Shown here piece after piece: positions 37,619 through 46,423 of a stretch of 64,000 bases of DNA. A program made the translations under genes and the position numbers. How positions within the stretch are numbered: the stretch's first letter is position 1; the number at the start of each line of letters is the position of its first letter. The stretch is from Pedobacter riviphilus (GTDB taxonomy: Bacteria > Bacteroidota > Bacteroidia > Sphingobacteriales > Sphingobacteriaceae), in the NCBI RefSeq assembly GCF_014692875.1, contig NZ_CP061171.1, positions 2,418,001 to 2,482,000 on the forward strand, written 5' to 3'. Under the pieces are notes generated by a model. It did not search any database. It was not told the DNA's origin and saw nothing but the letters and a program-made list of their open reading frames with translations.

Positions 37619-40225
37619 CTATTTCTTCTGCTCGGATAAGAAAGAAACTAACGAAGCCAGTTCTTCGTACGATAATGAATTAGCTAAGCCTTCAGGCATC
37701 ATCGAAGTTTCCATTTCTTTTCTTGATAAGATATCGCTTGCTTTAATAGTAAAAACTTCACCTGCAATATTACGAACCACCACTTTGGCTGCTGTTTCTT
37801 CTGTTATAAAGCCCATATAGGTACGATCGCCTTTGGCTGTAATCATTACAGTGGCAAAGCCCTGAGAGATAGAAGCACTAGGTTTTAAAATCGATTCTGC
37901 AATCTGTTCGCGGTTCATGATCGAACCGATCTGCCCCATAAACGGCCCTTTCATTTTTTCGGTTTTGCTTAAGCTGTGGCAGGCAATACATCCCTGGTTA
38001 TTAAAGATGTTTCTTCCTTTTAAGGGATCGCCCTGTAATTTGTTGATGGCCAACAATACATCTTCAATAGATGATTTACCAACCTGACCTTTTTTGTTTT
38101 TAATTTTCTCCAGATCGATTTTTGGTTCTTCGGCTGCAGCTACTTTTTCTTCTTCGGCAAATTCGGGAATATCCATCCTTTGGCGTGCATTCAAATCAAC
38201 ATAAAACTGTTTCCCCTTCGCCCCGGCTTTTGTTGCTTCTTCTTTCAGGAATTTCTCAATAATAGGAGAACCTTCCCACGAAACAGCCTTAAAATATGGA
38301 CCATGTGAATCGGGGCGTGTACCCCACCACCAGGTAGCATCATAGGCAATTTCTTTTTTATATAGACGGCCCAGGGTAACCAGTATCTGCTGTTTCAATT
38401 TCTCATCTGTTGATTCTTTGTAGTTGGCAATTAAACCATTGACCACTTTTTCATCATGCATGTAACGCAATGCCCAAAGTGCAAGGGTTGAGTTTTCAGT
38501 TTTAAGGGCCGAGAGTAGTGCATCAACAGCGTTAAGCTCAACTAAAGCACGTACAGCAAGGTGCGGCAATATAATGGCTGAATTTGGTGTGGCATGAGGT
38601 CCTTCAATACCTTTTGCAGGTGCTGTAAACGAAGCAGGCACCTTGGTTTGTAAAAGCACATTGGCAACTTCTACCCTGCCCAAACGGTTTAAGCCAATTA
38701 TTGAAGCCGCCTGAACACGAGGAGAAGGATCTTTTAAACCTTCTAAAAATGGCTCAACCGGCACTTTATCTATATTCGCTTTACGATCAGCAAGTGCTTT
38801 TAAAGCAAATTCCTTTATTGCTTTATCCTTGGTAAATTCAACTAAAGTTGCAATACCGTTTTCTTTTGTCAACTGTGCATAGGTATACAGGCCAGCTATA
38901 CGGACATCGAGTGCTAAGCTTTGGTCTGAAGCAACTTTTAAAGCCGCTGAAATGGCCTGTTTATCATTGCGTGAAACCAATTCTTGCGAAGCAGTTAAAC
39001 GGCCTACTGCACTATTCGATTTAAGTAGTTCAGTTAGTTTTTTAATTGAAGCTTTTTTAACATCAGGAAAAGCTTTGTAGGTCCAATTGTTTGGTACTGC
39101 ACGAACAACGTAACCTTTATTCGGGCTACCCGAATAACCTGCACCATCCCAAGCCGACAGATATAATCTTCCTGAGCCATCTACATCAAGGTCTGTAATT
39201 TGCGGTAGTTTAATAAATTCTTCGTCTTTCTGGGTAAAAGTTGGACCATCTGTAGTTACTCTATGAATATAAAGCATGCTTCTGCCCCAATCGGCCATCA
39301 TTGGTACATGGTTATATTGTTCAGGCCAGTTTGGTTCATCCATAAATAATGCTCCAGTACCCGAGCCTCCACCCAAATCGGCAAGTGCCGGAATAATTTC
39401 ATCGGTAAAATTCTGAAATAAAACCGGATAACCATATTCGCCGGATTGTATGTGATGAGAGAAACGAACATTCCATCCGCCACCGTCATTGGTGTTTTCT
39501 CTTGTAAAAACATTCATGTAAGGATCGATAGCTACATCATAAACATTACGTGTACCGTGTGTATATACTTCCATTTCAGTTCCATCAGGACGAACACGCA
39601 TAATCCCGCCCCCTAACATGGTTAGTTTTTTACCTGAACGATCTACCGCATCATGGAATCCAAAATCTCCCACAGAAATATAAATCCATCCATCAATTCC
39701 CATTCTTATACCATTGGTGGCATGATCGGTACCACGTTCGCGAATATATTTGGCGTTACTGATATGCTCAATAAGCGGTTTTTCGGGTCCATCGGCTTTT
39801 CCATCGCCATCTTTATCTTCGAAAACAACCAAATTCATGCCCGTAGCCTGTTTTGTTTCTTTAGAAAAAGTGGTATGTAATACATAAACCTGATTGCCTT
39901 GAACAATAATACCACGTGGATTATCCACTTCGGCAAAATCTACATGCTCGTCCATTTTACCATCGTTATCCTTATCTATCAATTTAAGGATATGTCCTTT
40001 ACCAGGATCTTTACCTAAAGAGCCGATCATATCAACACCAACATATACTTCTCCCGTTGGCGCTACAGCCAAGCAGGCTGGGCTGGGTGTAACATCTGGT
40101 CCAGCAAAATTGGTTATTGTTAATTCGGGAGGTGATACGCGTTGTATCTTCGGTTCGCTAAAAAAGTTTTTTAATCCAAAAAAAACTAGTGTAAAAGAAA
40201 TTAAGCTTAAAGAAAATTTAATCAT
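37619..40225 (-). CDS. PVC-type membrane dehydrogenase: beta-propeller, HEAT repeats, cytochrome c
   Basis: 868 residues with an N-terminal membrane/signal segment. About residues 30-380 form an NHL/PQQ-dehydrogenase-like propeller (LAVAPTGEVYVGVDMIGSLG, DKDNDGKMDE, GWIYISVGDFGFHD). About 390-640 form HEAT-like helical repeats (SPRVQAASIIGLNRLG). The C-terminal domain carries one heme c site, GCIACHSL (about 750), with a likely distal Met in SMMPEG. Such proteins are thought to oxidise sugars in the periplasm and pass electrons on, but substrates are mostly unknown. The 16 bp spacing to the lyase gene downstream suggests joint glycan breakdown. Confidence 0.85.
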   Translation of the reverse strand: MIKFSLSLISFTLVFFGLKNFFSEPKIQRVSPPELTITNFAGPDVTPSPACLAVAPTGEVYVGVDMIGSLGKDPGKGHILKLIDKDNDGKMDEHVDFAEVDNPRGIIVQGNQVYVLHTTFSKETKQATGMNLVVFEDKDGDGKADGPEKPLIEHISNAKYIRERGTDHATNGIRMGIDGWIYISVGDFGFHDAVDRSGKKLTMLGGGIMRVRPDGTEMEVYTHGTRNVYDVAIDPYMNVFTRENTNDGGGWNVRFSHHIQSGEYGYPVLFQNFTDEIIPALADLGGGSGTGALFMDEPNWPEQYNHVPMMADWGRSMLYIHRVTTDGPTFTQKDEEFIKLPQITDLDVDGSGRLYLSAWDGAGYSGSPNKGYVVRAVPNNWTYKAFPDVKKASIKKLTELLKSNSAVGRLTASQELVSRNDKQAISAALKVASDQSLALDVRIAGLYTYAQLTKENGIATLVEFTKDKAIKEFALKALADRKANIDKVPVEPFLEGLKDPSPRVQAASIIGLNRLGRVEVANVLLQTKVPASFTAPAKGIEGPHATPNSAIILPHLAVRALVELNAVDALLSALKTENSTLALWALRYMHDEKVVNGLIANYKESTDEKLKQQILVTLGRLYKKEIAYDATWWWGTRPDSHGPYFKAVSWEGSPIIEKFLKEEATKAGAKGKQFYVDLNARQRMDIPEFAEEEKVAAAEEPKIDLEKIKNKKGQVGKSSIEDVLLAINKLQGDPLKGRNIFNNQGCIACHSLSKTEKMKGPFMGQIGSIMNREQIAESILKPSASISQGFATVMITAKGDRTYMGFITEETAAKVVVRNIAGEVFTIKASDILSRKEMETSMMPEGLANSLSYEELASLVSFLSEQKK

Positions 40226-40687
40226 TTGTGTGTGTTCTTGTTTCTTGGTTGGTTGTGTCGGGTAAACTTACAAAAAAATATAAATCCCCCAATGCCACAA
40301 TTTTATGATGTTCTACCTACTTATTATCCCATTTTTCACCAAATCCAAACAAACTACCTGTTTTTAATCTATCAACAGCATTATAATCCTCAATTTTAAA
40401 TTAATTTTTCGCTTGATTTTAAAGTAAAACAGCTTCACAAACGTCTTCTAACTTGAAGCCTGATTTAAATTCAGCTCAAAACTGAAATTCAAACATTTTG
40501 ACGCTAGAATCTTCAGTTATCAAGATCATAACTCATTAAAAAACAGATAAATGAACATAAAACATCAAATAAAAGAGATAATTAAGCTATTTTATCATAT
40601 TCTGGTAATTTATTTCTGCAAACAATTGATACTAAGGAGATATTTTATTATATTTACTCAATCCAACATTCATTAAATCAGTACGTT
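40226..40687. other. Intergenic region, nothing recognised
   Basis: About 460 bp of AT-rich DNA between the start of the dehydrogenase gene and the small membrane protein at 40688. It should contain a promoter for the minus-strand pair. I see no ORF, clear hairpin or RNA gene. Confidence 0.5.
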
Positions 40688-40858
40688 ATGAAAAATATTC
40701 TTTATTTCTTCCTGGCTGCCCTGATCTCCTCCATTGCGTTATTAACTACAAGGGATTCATTTGAGCCCGAATTGGTTTATAGCACAGTGGTGTTAATATG
40801 GATTCTGTACATTTGGTACCATATTTATGCTGCTAATAAGAGGAACTACAGCGAGTAG
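40688..40858 (+). CDS. Small two-helix membrane protein
   Basis: 56 residues from ATG 40688 to TAG. There are two hydrophobic segments: NILYFFLAALISSIALL (about 3-19) and LVYSTVVLIWILYIWYHIY (about 29-47), joined by a short charged loop and ending in KRNYSE. No named family. Composition and topology are clearly those of a membrane protein, so it is likely a real gene although short. Confidence 0.6.
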   Translation: MKNILYFFLAALISSIALLTTRDSFEPELVYSTVVLIWILYIWYHIYAANKRNYSE

Positions 40859-41125
40859 TCTGTATTTTGATTGATTTTCATTTCCAAACTATTGTAGTTA
40901 GGCCAAGTTTGCATGCCTTCACCTTTTTGGCTGTAAGCCTCGAAATGTTTTTAATTTAACATGGTTATCGGCTGCATCAACAGTTAATTTATTATCTTCG
41001 TCGAAAACTAAAACGAATTATTTTACGTTTATAATTAAGCTAGGCTAATTAGTCGGGCTATACATAAAGCTTAATGAACTTGGAGTTATCGACCTCGTAC
41101 ATGGGGTAGATTAGCGCACAAGATC

Positions 41126-42211
41126 ATGAAATCAAAAGCAAAATTCCCTTGTTTGCCGGGAAATACATTTTACGCGGAGGTTCGCCGCAGAGTAAACAAC
41201 GACTTTAAAGAAAACAATATCAGTATCAATGCCAATCTTCTGATGTGGGCTAAAGCTTGCCTTTTCCTCATCTTATTTTTGGCACTTTATTTAACCATAT
41301 TACTTTCTTCTTTTCATACCGCCATTCTGTTAAGTTTAACTATTCTGCTTGGTGCAGTGTGTGCTTTTATTGGTTTCAATATCTGCCATGATGCCATTCA
41401 CGGTTCGTTTTCGAGTTCTAAACGCATCAACTCGTTTTTCAGTTTTCTTTTTAATATGGTTGGGGCCAATCCGTATGTGTGGAACATTACCCACAATGTG
41501 GTACACCACACTTATACCAATATTCCTGGCCATGACGAAGATATTGAAGTAGCACCAGGCCTGATACGAATTTGTACAGAGGATAAATTAAAACCACATC
41601 AGCGTTTCCAGCAATGGTATGCTTTCCCTTTATATAGCCTGGCTTCGCTTTCCTGGGTGTTTCGTAAAGATTATAAAAAGTTTTTCCAGAAAAGTGTGGG
41701 TGCATGCAAGAACAAGCACCCGAAGGTTGAATACTTTAACCTCTTTTTTTATAAGTTTCTGTACTATTTTATTTTTATTGGTTTACCGATACTGATTATG
41801 CCGCTTGCCTGGTGGCAGGTTGCAATCGGTTTTGTGGTGTTACACATGGCTCAAGGCTTAACCATGGGACTGGTTTTTCAACTGGCTCATGTAGTAGAAG
41901 GAACAACTTTTCCAATAACCAATGCGGAAGGTAATATGGAAGAAGCCTGGGCCGAACACCAAATGCGTACTACAGCTAATTTTGCAACCCAATCGCCAAT
42001 CTCAGCATTCTTTCTTGGCGGGTTAAACCGACAGATAGAACATCACCTTTTCCCTAAAATTTGCCATATACATTATGGTCGAATTTCAACTATTGTAAAA
42101 CAAACCGCGCTGGAATTTGGATTGCCTTATCATGAAAACAGCACTTTCTTAGCGGCGCTTCGCTCCCATTACCGCATTCTTAAAAAAATGGGGCAACCTG
42201 AAACAATTTAG
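41126..42211 (+). CDS. Membrane fatty acid desaturase
   Basis: 361 residues with about four membrane helices and the three histidine boxes of acyl-lipid/acyl-CoA desaturases: H88-D-A-I-H92, H123-N-V-V-H-H128, and Q-I-E-H306-H307. The QxxHH third box is typical of front-end (delta-5/6) type enzymes; a cytochrome b5 domain is absent. It introduces a double bond in membrane lipids, probably for cold adaptation. Monocistronic. Confidence 0.92.
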   Translation: MKSKAKFPCLPGNTFYAEVRRRVNNDFKENNISINANLLMWAKACLFLILFLALYLTILLSSFHTAILLSLTILLGAVCAFIGFNICHDAIHGSFSSSKRINSFFSFLFNMVGANPYVWNITHNVVHHTYTNIPGHDEDIEVAPGLIRICTEDKLKPHQRFQQWYAFPLYSLASLSWVFRKDYKKFFQKSVGACKNKHPKVEYFNLFFYKFLYYFIFIGLPILIMPLAWWQVAIGFVVLHMAQGLTMGLVFQLAHVVEGTTFPITNAEGNMEEAWAEHQMRTTANFATQSPISAFFLGGLNRQIEHHLFPKICHIHYGRISTIVKQTALEFGLPYHENSTFLAALRSHYRILKKMGQPETI

Positions 42212-42450
42212 TGATTATATGTTAAAGGCGATAATTCAAACTTAATGTTCTTATTGCCTTAATGGTGTAAAACCTCAACCTTGCTTTCTTTGATCATTAA
42301 GAAGTTTAGGGCATTATTTTTTAGTTCCCGTAAAATTGAGCAATACGCATGAACAAATAACCAATTAGCTAATGACTAATGAACCAATAAACCAATACCT
42401 AATAACATAAACTTAACATACAATACATTTCTTCAAGAGGCAGATATTTT

Positions 42451-42458
42451 TATCTTTA
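42451..42458 (+). promoter_or_regulatory. -7-like element just before the 42464 start
   Basis: TATCTTTA, one base off TAnnTTTG, ends 5 bases before the ATG at 42464. TTTC (42428-42431), one base off TTTG, lies 19 bp upstream. The predicted start site coincides with the ATG. Confidence 0.35.
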
Positions 42459-42463
42459 GCGGT

Positions 42464-43051
42464 ATGTACTGGTACGAAGAAGAAGTTAAACAATTGGAAA
42501 GGGCGCATCGCTTAAACCGCGAGCATCCTGGCGTTATTTTCTATGGCAGCTCATCTATCCGGTTGTGGAATAGTCTCGAAGATGATTTTGATTACATGAA
42601 AGTAACCAATTTAGGCTTTGGTGGCTCTACACTAGCAGCATGTGTATGGTTTTTTGAGCGGATTATGATGGACTATAGGCCGAAGGCACTTGTGGTATAT
42701 GCAGGCGATAACGACCTTGGCGATGGCAGAAACCCAGAGGAGATATTTATTTTTTTCCAGCAGCTGATGGTTAAGGTTAACCAACGGTTTGGCATACTGC
42801 CTTGTTATTTTATTTCCTTAAAACCCAGTCTTACGCGTTGGCAAATGGCCGATCAATTCAGATATACCAATAACCTCATCGAAAGCGAAATCATTAAACT
42901 CAATAATCATTGGAAATTTATTGATGTTTTTAAGAAAATGCTGAACAAAGAAGGCAACCCAAACCCTGCGCTTTACGATAACGACGGACTTCACCTCAGT
43001 GAAGAAGGTTATCGTTTATGGGCAAGTACTGTTAAAGAGAAATTAGGTTAA
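42464..43051 (+). CDS. SGNH/GDSL-family hydrolase
   Basis: 195 residues without a signal peptide. Block I is VIFYGSSSIRLW (nucleophile Ser about 29), the Gly block is NLGFGGSTL, the Asn block is YAGDNDLGDG, and the Asp-His block is DGLHLSEEGYRLWA near the C-terminus. All SGNH residues are therefore present. It probably acts as an esterase or lipase-like acylhydrolase in the cytoplasm. The esterase-like gene at 43118 follows on the same strand. Confidence 0.88.
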   Translation: MYWYEEEVKQLERAHRLNREHPGVIFYGSSSIRLWNSLEDDFDYMKVTNLGFGGSTLAACVWFFERIMMDYRPKALVVYAGDNDLGDGRNPEEIFIFFQQLMVKVNQRFGILPCYFISLKPSLTRWQMADQFRYTNNLIESEIIKLNNHWKFIDVFKKMLNKEGNPNPALYDNDGLHLSEEGYRLWASTVKEKLG

Positions 43052-43117
43052 TCATTACGCTTAATTAATATCCCGATAACATTGATGCCTTAATTTTCCG
43101 CAAAAGAATTGAAGCTA

Positions 43118-43846
43118 ATGAACAGAGAATATCATAAATGGTTCAGCCATAATCTTCAACGGGATATGGAACTATTGGTTTTCGGCCATGCCGGAAGAGC
43201 AGTTATCTTTTTCCCCACCCGTATGGCCAGATTTTACGATTACGAAAACTGGGGAATTATAGCTTCTTTAAGTACACAGATTGAAAATGGTGAACTTCAA
43301 ATTTTCTGTGTAGATAGTATAGATGGAGAAAGTTTTTATAATGATGAGGTATTTCCATCGGCACGGATAGACCGGCATTTACAATATGAAAAATATCTCC
43401 TCGAAGAAGTATTATCGCTTATTTATCAGAAAAATGACGGCGATTATATAGAAACCGCTGGCTGCAGCATGGGGGCTTATCATGCCATAAATCTGGCTAT
43501 GAAGTATCCTTGGTTATTTAAAAAAACAGTTGGTATTAGTGGAAGATATGACCTTACTGATAACATAGGCGATTTTAGGGATCTGTTAAACGGATTTCAC
43601 AACGATGAGGTTTACTTTAATATGCCAGCCCAATATATAGCCAACCTAAATGATGATCGGTTATTATCGGCAGTTAGAAACATGGAAATTATTTTAGCGG
43701 TAGGCGAAACCGATCCATTTTTGACCGGAAACCAGCATCTTAGCAGCTTATTATGGGAAAAAGGTGTACCCAATCAGTTCCACACCTGGGAAAGTAATGC
43801 GCATCGCCCCCATTATTGGCGAAAAATGGCACCGATGTACATTTAA
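43118..43846 (+). CDS. Alpha/beta-hydrolase (esterase-like)
   Basis: 242 residues from ATG 43118, preferred over a TTG nine bases upstream. It is a putative-esterase (EstD-like) alpha/beta fold: nucleophile elbow GCSMGAYHA (Ser about 118), GETDPFL as the likely acid position, and NAHRPHYWRK near the C-terminus supplying the His. No signal peptide, so cytoplasmic. Substrate unknown; the preceding gene is also an esterase-type enzyme. Confidence 0.85.
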   Translation: MNREYHKWFSHNLQRDMELLVFGHAGRAVIFFPTRMARFYDYENWGIIASLSTQIENGELQIFCVDSIDGESFYNDEVFPSARIDRHLQYEKYLLEEVLSLIYQKNDGDYIETAGCSMGAYHAINLAMKYPWLFKKTVGISGRYDLTDNIGDFRDLLNGFHNDEVYFNMPAQYIANLNDDRLLSAVRNMEIILAVGETDPFLTGNQHLSSLLWEKGVPNQFHTWESNAHRPHYWRKMAPMYI

Positions 43847-43856
43847 AGCCTGTTAA

Positions 43857-44390
43857 CTATTGTATTGCAGGATAATAATACTGCTTAACGTAAATGGTAT
43901 CATAAGGCACATCAGATGATCCTATTGCAGTTAAAACAATGTTCGATTCTAACAACCATTTTTCATGTTCAGCATTATTTTTAGCCACTTTTATTCCTTT
44001 AACCGTCCCTCTTAATGCTTTAAGTTCAATACCATAACAAGTAGGGCAGCTAGAGACAAATTTCACCTTACCGGCTTGTACGTCTGCATCATTTAATAAA
44101 AACTTATCCCCGTTCATGGGAGCCTGAAAATACATCCATCTTGTACTATAATCTTGCGATAGCCTTGCCCAGAAAATCCGGTGCTGCCCGATTGTTACAT
44201 TTAGCCAATTACCGTCCATCGAAGCATCATTTGCATACTGAAAATGACATGTTGTACCCAGCGGACAAGAGGTTAAATTTTGATTATCAACCACAAAATC
44301 CATTGGATCTTCAGTTTTCTTTTTACAGGCGAACAGTGTTGCTAACGTAATTAAAAGAATAGCGGTTGTTTTGAAAGCGTTTTTCATCAT
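43857..44390 (-). CDS. Lipoprotein of unknown function
   Basis: 177 residues with a lipobox at the end of a signal peptide (LITLATLFACKKK, Cys about 22). The mature part has four further cysteines in two pairs (SCPLGTTC and SCPTC), possibly disulfide bonds, and a beta-rich pattern. No family recognised. It is anchored in the envelope and convergent with the esterase gene, 10 bp apart. Confidence 0.75.
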   Translation of the reverse strand: MMKNAFKTTAILLITLATLFACKKKTEDPMDFVVDNQNLTSCPLGTTCHFQYANDASMDGNWLNVTIGQHRIFWARLSQDYSTRWMYFQAPMNGDKFLLNDADVQAGKVKFVSSCPTCYGIELKALRGTVKGIKVAKNNAEHEKWLLESNIVLTAIGSSDVPYDTIYVKQYYYPAIQ

Positions 44391-44471
44391 TTAGTTTTTA
44401 TAAAGGATACGATGTTAAACATGGCAACGCTACAGCCGTTATATTAAGTTTCTGTTAAATAAAACAGGCTC

Positions 44472-44499
44472 TTGAAAGAAGCAGAATTACCTAACTTTG
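44472..44499 (+). promoter_or_regulatory. Promoter of the HAD phosphatase gene
   Basis: TTG (44472-44474), a 17 bp spacer and TAACTTTG (44492-44499) fit the Bacteroidota TTTG/TAnnTTTG promoter. The predicted start near 44505 gives a leader of about 17 bp to the first ATG (44522) or about 77 bp to ATG 44582. Confidence 0.5.
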
Positions 44500-44581
44500 A
44501 AAGTTCAAAACCTATAATTTAATGTTGATTGAACAAGAAAATATTAAGTTTGTACATAAACAGATTAAATCTACAAAATAT

Positions 44582-45364
44582 ATGAAACAAGGATTATTAA
44601 TAGATATGGATGGGGTGATTTATAGTGGGGAAGAATTGATATTTGGTGCTGATAAATTCATTAAAAACTTAATTGATGAAGATATTCCTTTTGCATTTAT
44701 GACCAACAACAGTCAGAGAACGGCTTTAGAGGTAGTTCGGAAACTAAAAGGACTTGGTATAAAAGTAGAAGAAAGCCACGTATACACCAGTGCAATGGCT
44801 ACCGGAAAATTCCTTTCCGATCAAAGCCCAAATGGTACCGCTTATGTATTGGGAGAAGGTGGTTTATTAAGCAGTTTGCACGATTATGGTATTACTTTGG
44901 TGAACACCGATCCGGAATTTGTAGTATTGGGAGAAGGTAGAAACTTTACACTCGAAATGGTGCAGCGCGCTGTTGATATGATTCTTGCGGGAGCTAAATT
45001 TATCACCACAAACAGAGATCCATCGCCAAAAAAACCAGGATGGAATAACCTGGGTATAGCAGCAACCACCGCAATGATAGAGGAAGCAACCGGCAGAAAA
45101 GCATTTGTTACAGGCAAACCAAGTCCGGTGATGATGCGTTCGGCACGCAAATTTCTAGGATTGGAAACCAGTGAAACTACTGTTATTGGCGATACTATGG
45201 AAACTGATATACAAGGAGGCGTTCAGATGGGATATAAAACCATTTTGGTACTTTCGGGCATATCAAGCAAAGATCGCTTAGGTCACTATGCTTTTAAACC
45301 CGATATGGTTGCTAGCTCTGTTGATGAAATAAAGTTTCCTTTAGCCTGGTGGGAAGGTAAGTAG
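44582..45364 (+). CDS. HAD-IIA (NagD-like) sugar phosphatase
   Basis: 260 residues from ATG 44582, chosen because MKQGLLIDMDGVIYSG is the canonical N-terminus; an upstream ATG at 44522 would add 20 residues with no domain. Motif I is DMDGVIY, motif II is MTNNSQR, and motifs III/IV are GKPSPVMM and GDTMETDIQGG. NagD-type enzymes dephosphorylate small sugar or nucleotide phosphates in the cytoplasm. It has its own promoter and stands alone. Confidence 0.92.
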   Translation: MKQGLLIDMDGVIYSGEELIFGADKFIKNLIDEDIPFAFMTNNSQRTALEVVRKLKGLGIKVEESHVYTSAMATGKFLSDQSPNGTAYVLGEGGLLSSLHDYGITLVNTDPEFVVLGEGRNFTLEMVQRAVDMILAGAKFITTNRDPSPKKPGWNNLGIAATTAMIEEATGRKAFVTGKPSPVMMRSARKFLGLETSETTVIGDTMETDIQGGVQMGYKTILVLSGISSKDRLGHYAFKPDMVASSVDEIKFPLAWWEGK

Positions 45365-45388
45365 TTTGGAGTTTCGAGCTTAAACGTG

Positions 45389-45476
45389 CTGCCAGATGTT
45401 ACCATCTGGCAGTGAGAACCATTCTAGAAACTGGAATAAAGGATTAAACAAAGTGTCAGATAGAAATATCTGACAC
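45389..45476. repeat. Two related tandem hairpins
   Basis: Two perfect stems lie 40 bp apart. The first has arms 45389-45398 and 45403-45412, 10 bp around CCAGATG/CATCTGG. The second has arms 45453-45462 and 45467-45476, 10 bp around TCAGATA/TATCTGA with a GAAA loop. Their cores share CAGAT...ATCTG. They follow the HAD gene and may act as terminator or be copies of a dispersed repeat; neither has a T-run. Confidence 0.6.
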
Positions 45477-45593
45477 CACAGGAGCTGAGTACCTAATCAA
45501 TGCCTAATAAATTATGACCAAGTGAACTAATCAAGACGCCTTTTAATAACAATCTTCTATTCTTATTTTATTAAAGTTTCATTAAAGGCTGGG

Positions 45594-45869
45594 CTACTTT
45601 ATTTTATTAATTGTAAATAAGGGGGCTGAGTGGAGATATATAGGCTTAAAAAAACTCTGCCGATAATCAGTTGCAAATACAACAGGTGCACCCTCAAACC
45701 TAGCAGCCGTACCAACATGATTAAACAATTTAAATGAAGCTGAATCATTCACAATGTGTTCATGCACTGGGGTTTCAGATCTTTTTTCGTCAATAAATTT
45801 ATTTGCTTTGGTTAAAAGTCCCACTGCTGGTATAACCATTAATAACGCTACGCAAGAAATCAGTCTCAT
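45594..45869 (-). CDS. Small exported protein
   Basis: 91 residues with an N-terminal hydrophobic signal-like segment (MRLISCVALLMVIPAVGLL) and a basic/polar mature part. No family recognised. It is flanked by the tandem hairpins and by a 554 bp gap. The absence of context keeps the call moderate. Confidence 0.5.
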   Translation of the reverse strand: MRLISCVALLMVIPAVGLLTKANKFIDEKRSETPVHEHIVNDSASFKLFNHVGTAARFEGAPVVFATDYRQSFFKPIYLHSAPLFTINKIK

Positions 45870-46423
45870 ATCATTGTGCTTAAATTATCCTATAATTTGG
45901 TTAGGGTCTTTTAACAAAGATGAACCGATGTTATTAGTAAGATAGTTAGCTAGCGTTATGAAATTGTTAAAGTTACAGTGCAGTTTAAATTCAATATTAA
46001 ATGCATCTGACCAAAGTCAAACTAATTTGCTTTTGCACCGGTGATTTATGCAAATAACTCAAGCTTAAGACTTACTTGTTTGATAAATTGTGGCATTAAT
46101 ATATTCCGATTAGGTTAAATTTAAGATTGCGTAGAAACATCCATCGCTACGCAATCATTAACTAACCAAATAAATGTATTTACCAGGCGCAAAATCAGAT
46201 AACCAGTCTAAAGTACGCTTAGTATAGACGGTAAAATTCGGGTACTAATCAACCTACTCATTACCTTGTCGTTTACATTTATATCTTCCTATCAAAACCT
46301 GGTTTATCCCCTTTCGGCCATTGCTTCAATTTATTGCAAAGCCTGGTTTGATAGTTTACTACCGAACGGTTTATTTTAAATCATACTTAATTAAAAATTT
46401 AAGGAAATAACCGTTCATTCAGG
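45870..46423. other. Intergenic region with one clear hairpin
   Basis: No ORF of note. A 10 bp perfect stem (arms 46125-46134 and 46147-46156, GATTGCGTAG) with a 12-base loop lies about 270 bp past the fucosidase stop codon and may end the polysaccharide-locus transcript. A looser inverted pair built on CTATCAAA...CCTGG lies at about 46289-46354. Confidence 0.5.

Noticed and set aside
42360..42425. Degenerate AACCAAT/CTAAT repeats near 42360 and 52440
   Set aside because: Low-complexity AT-rich spacer with no fixed unit or length; not a true tandem repeat.
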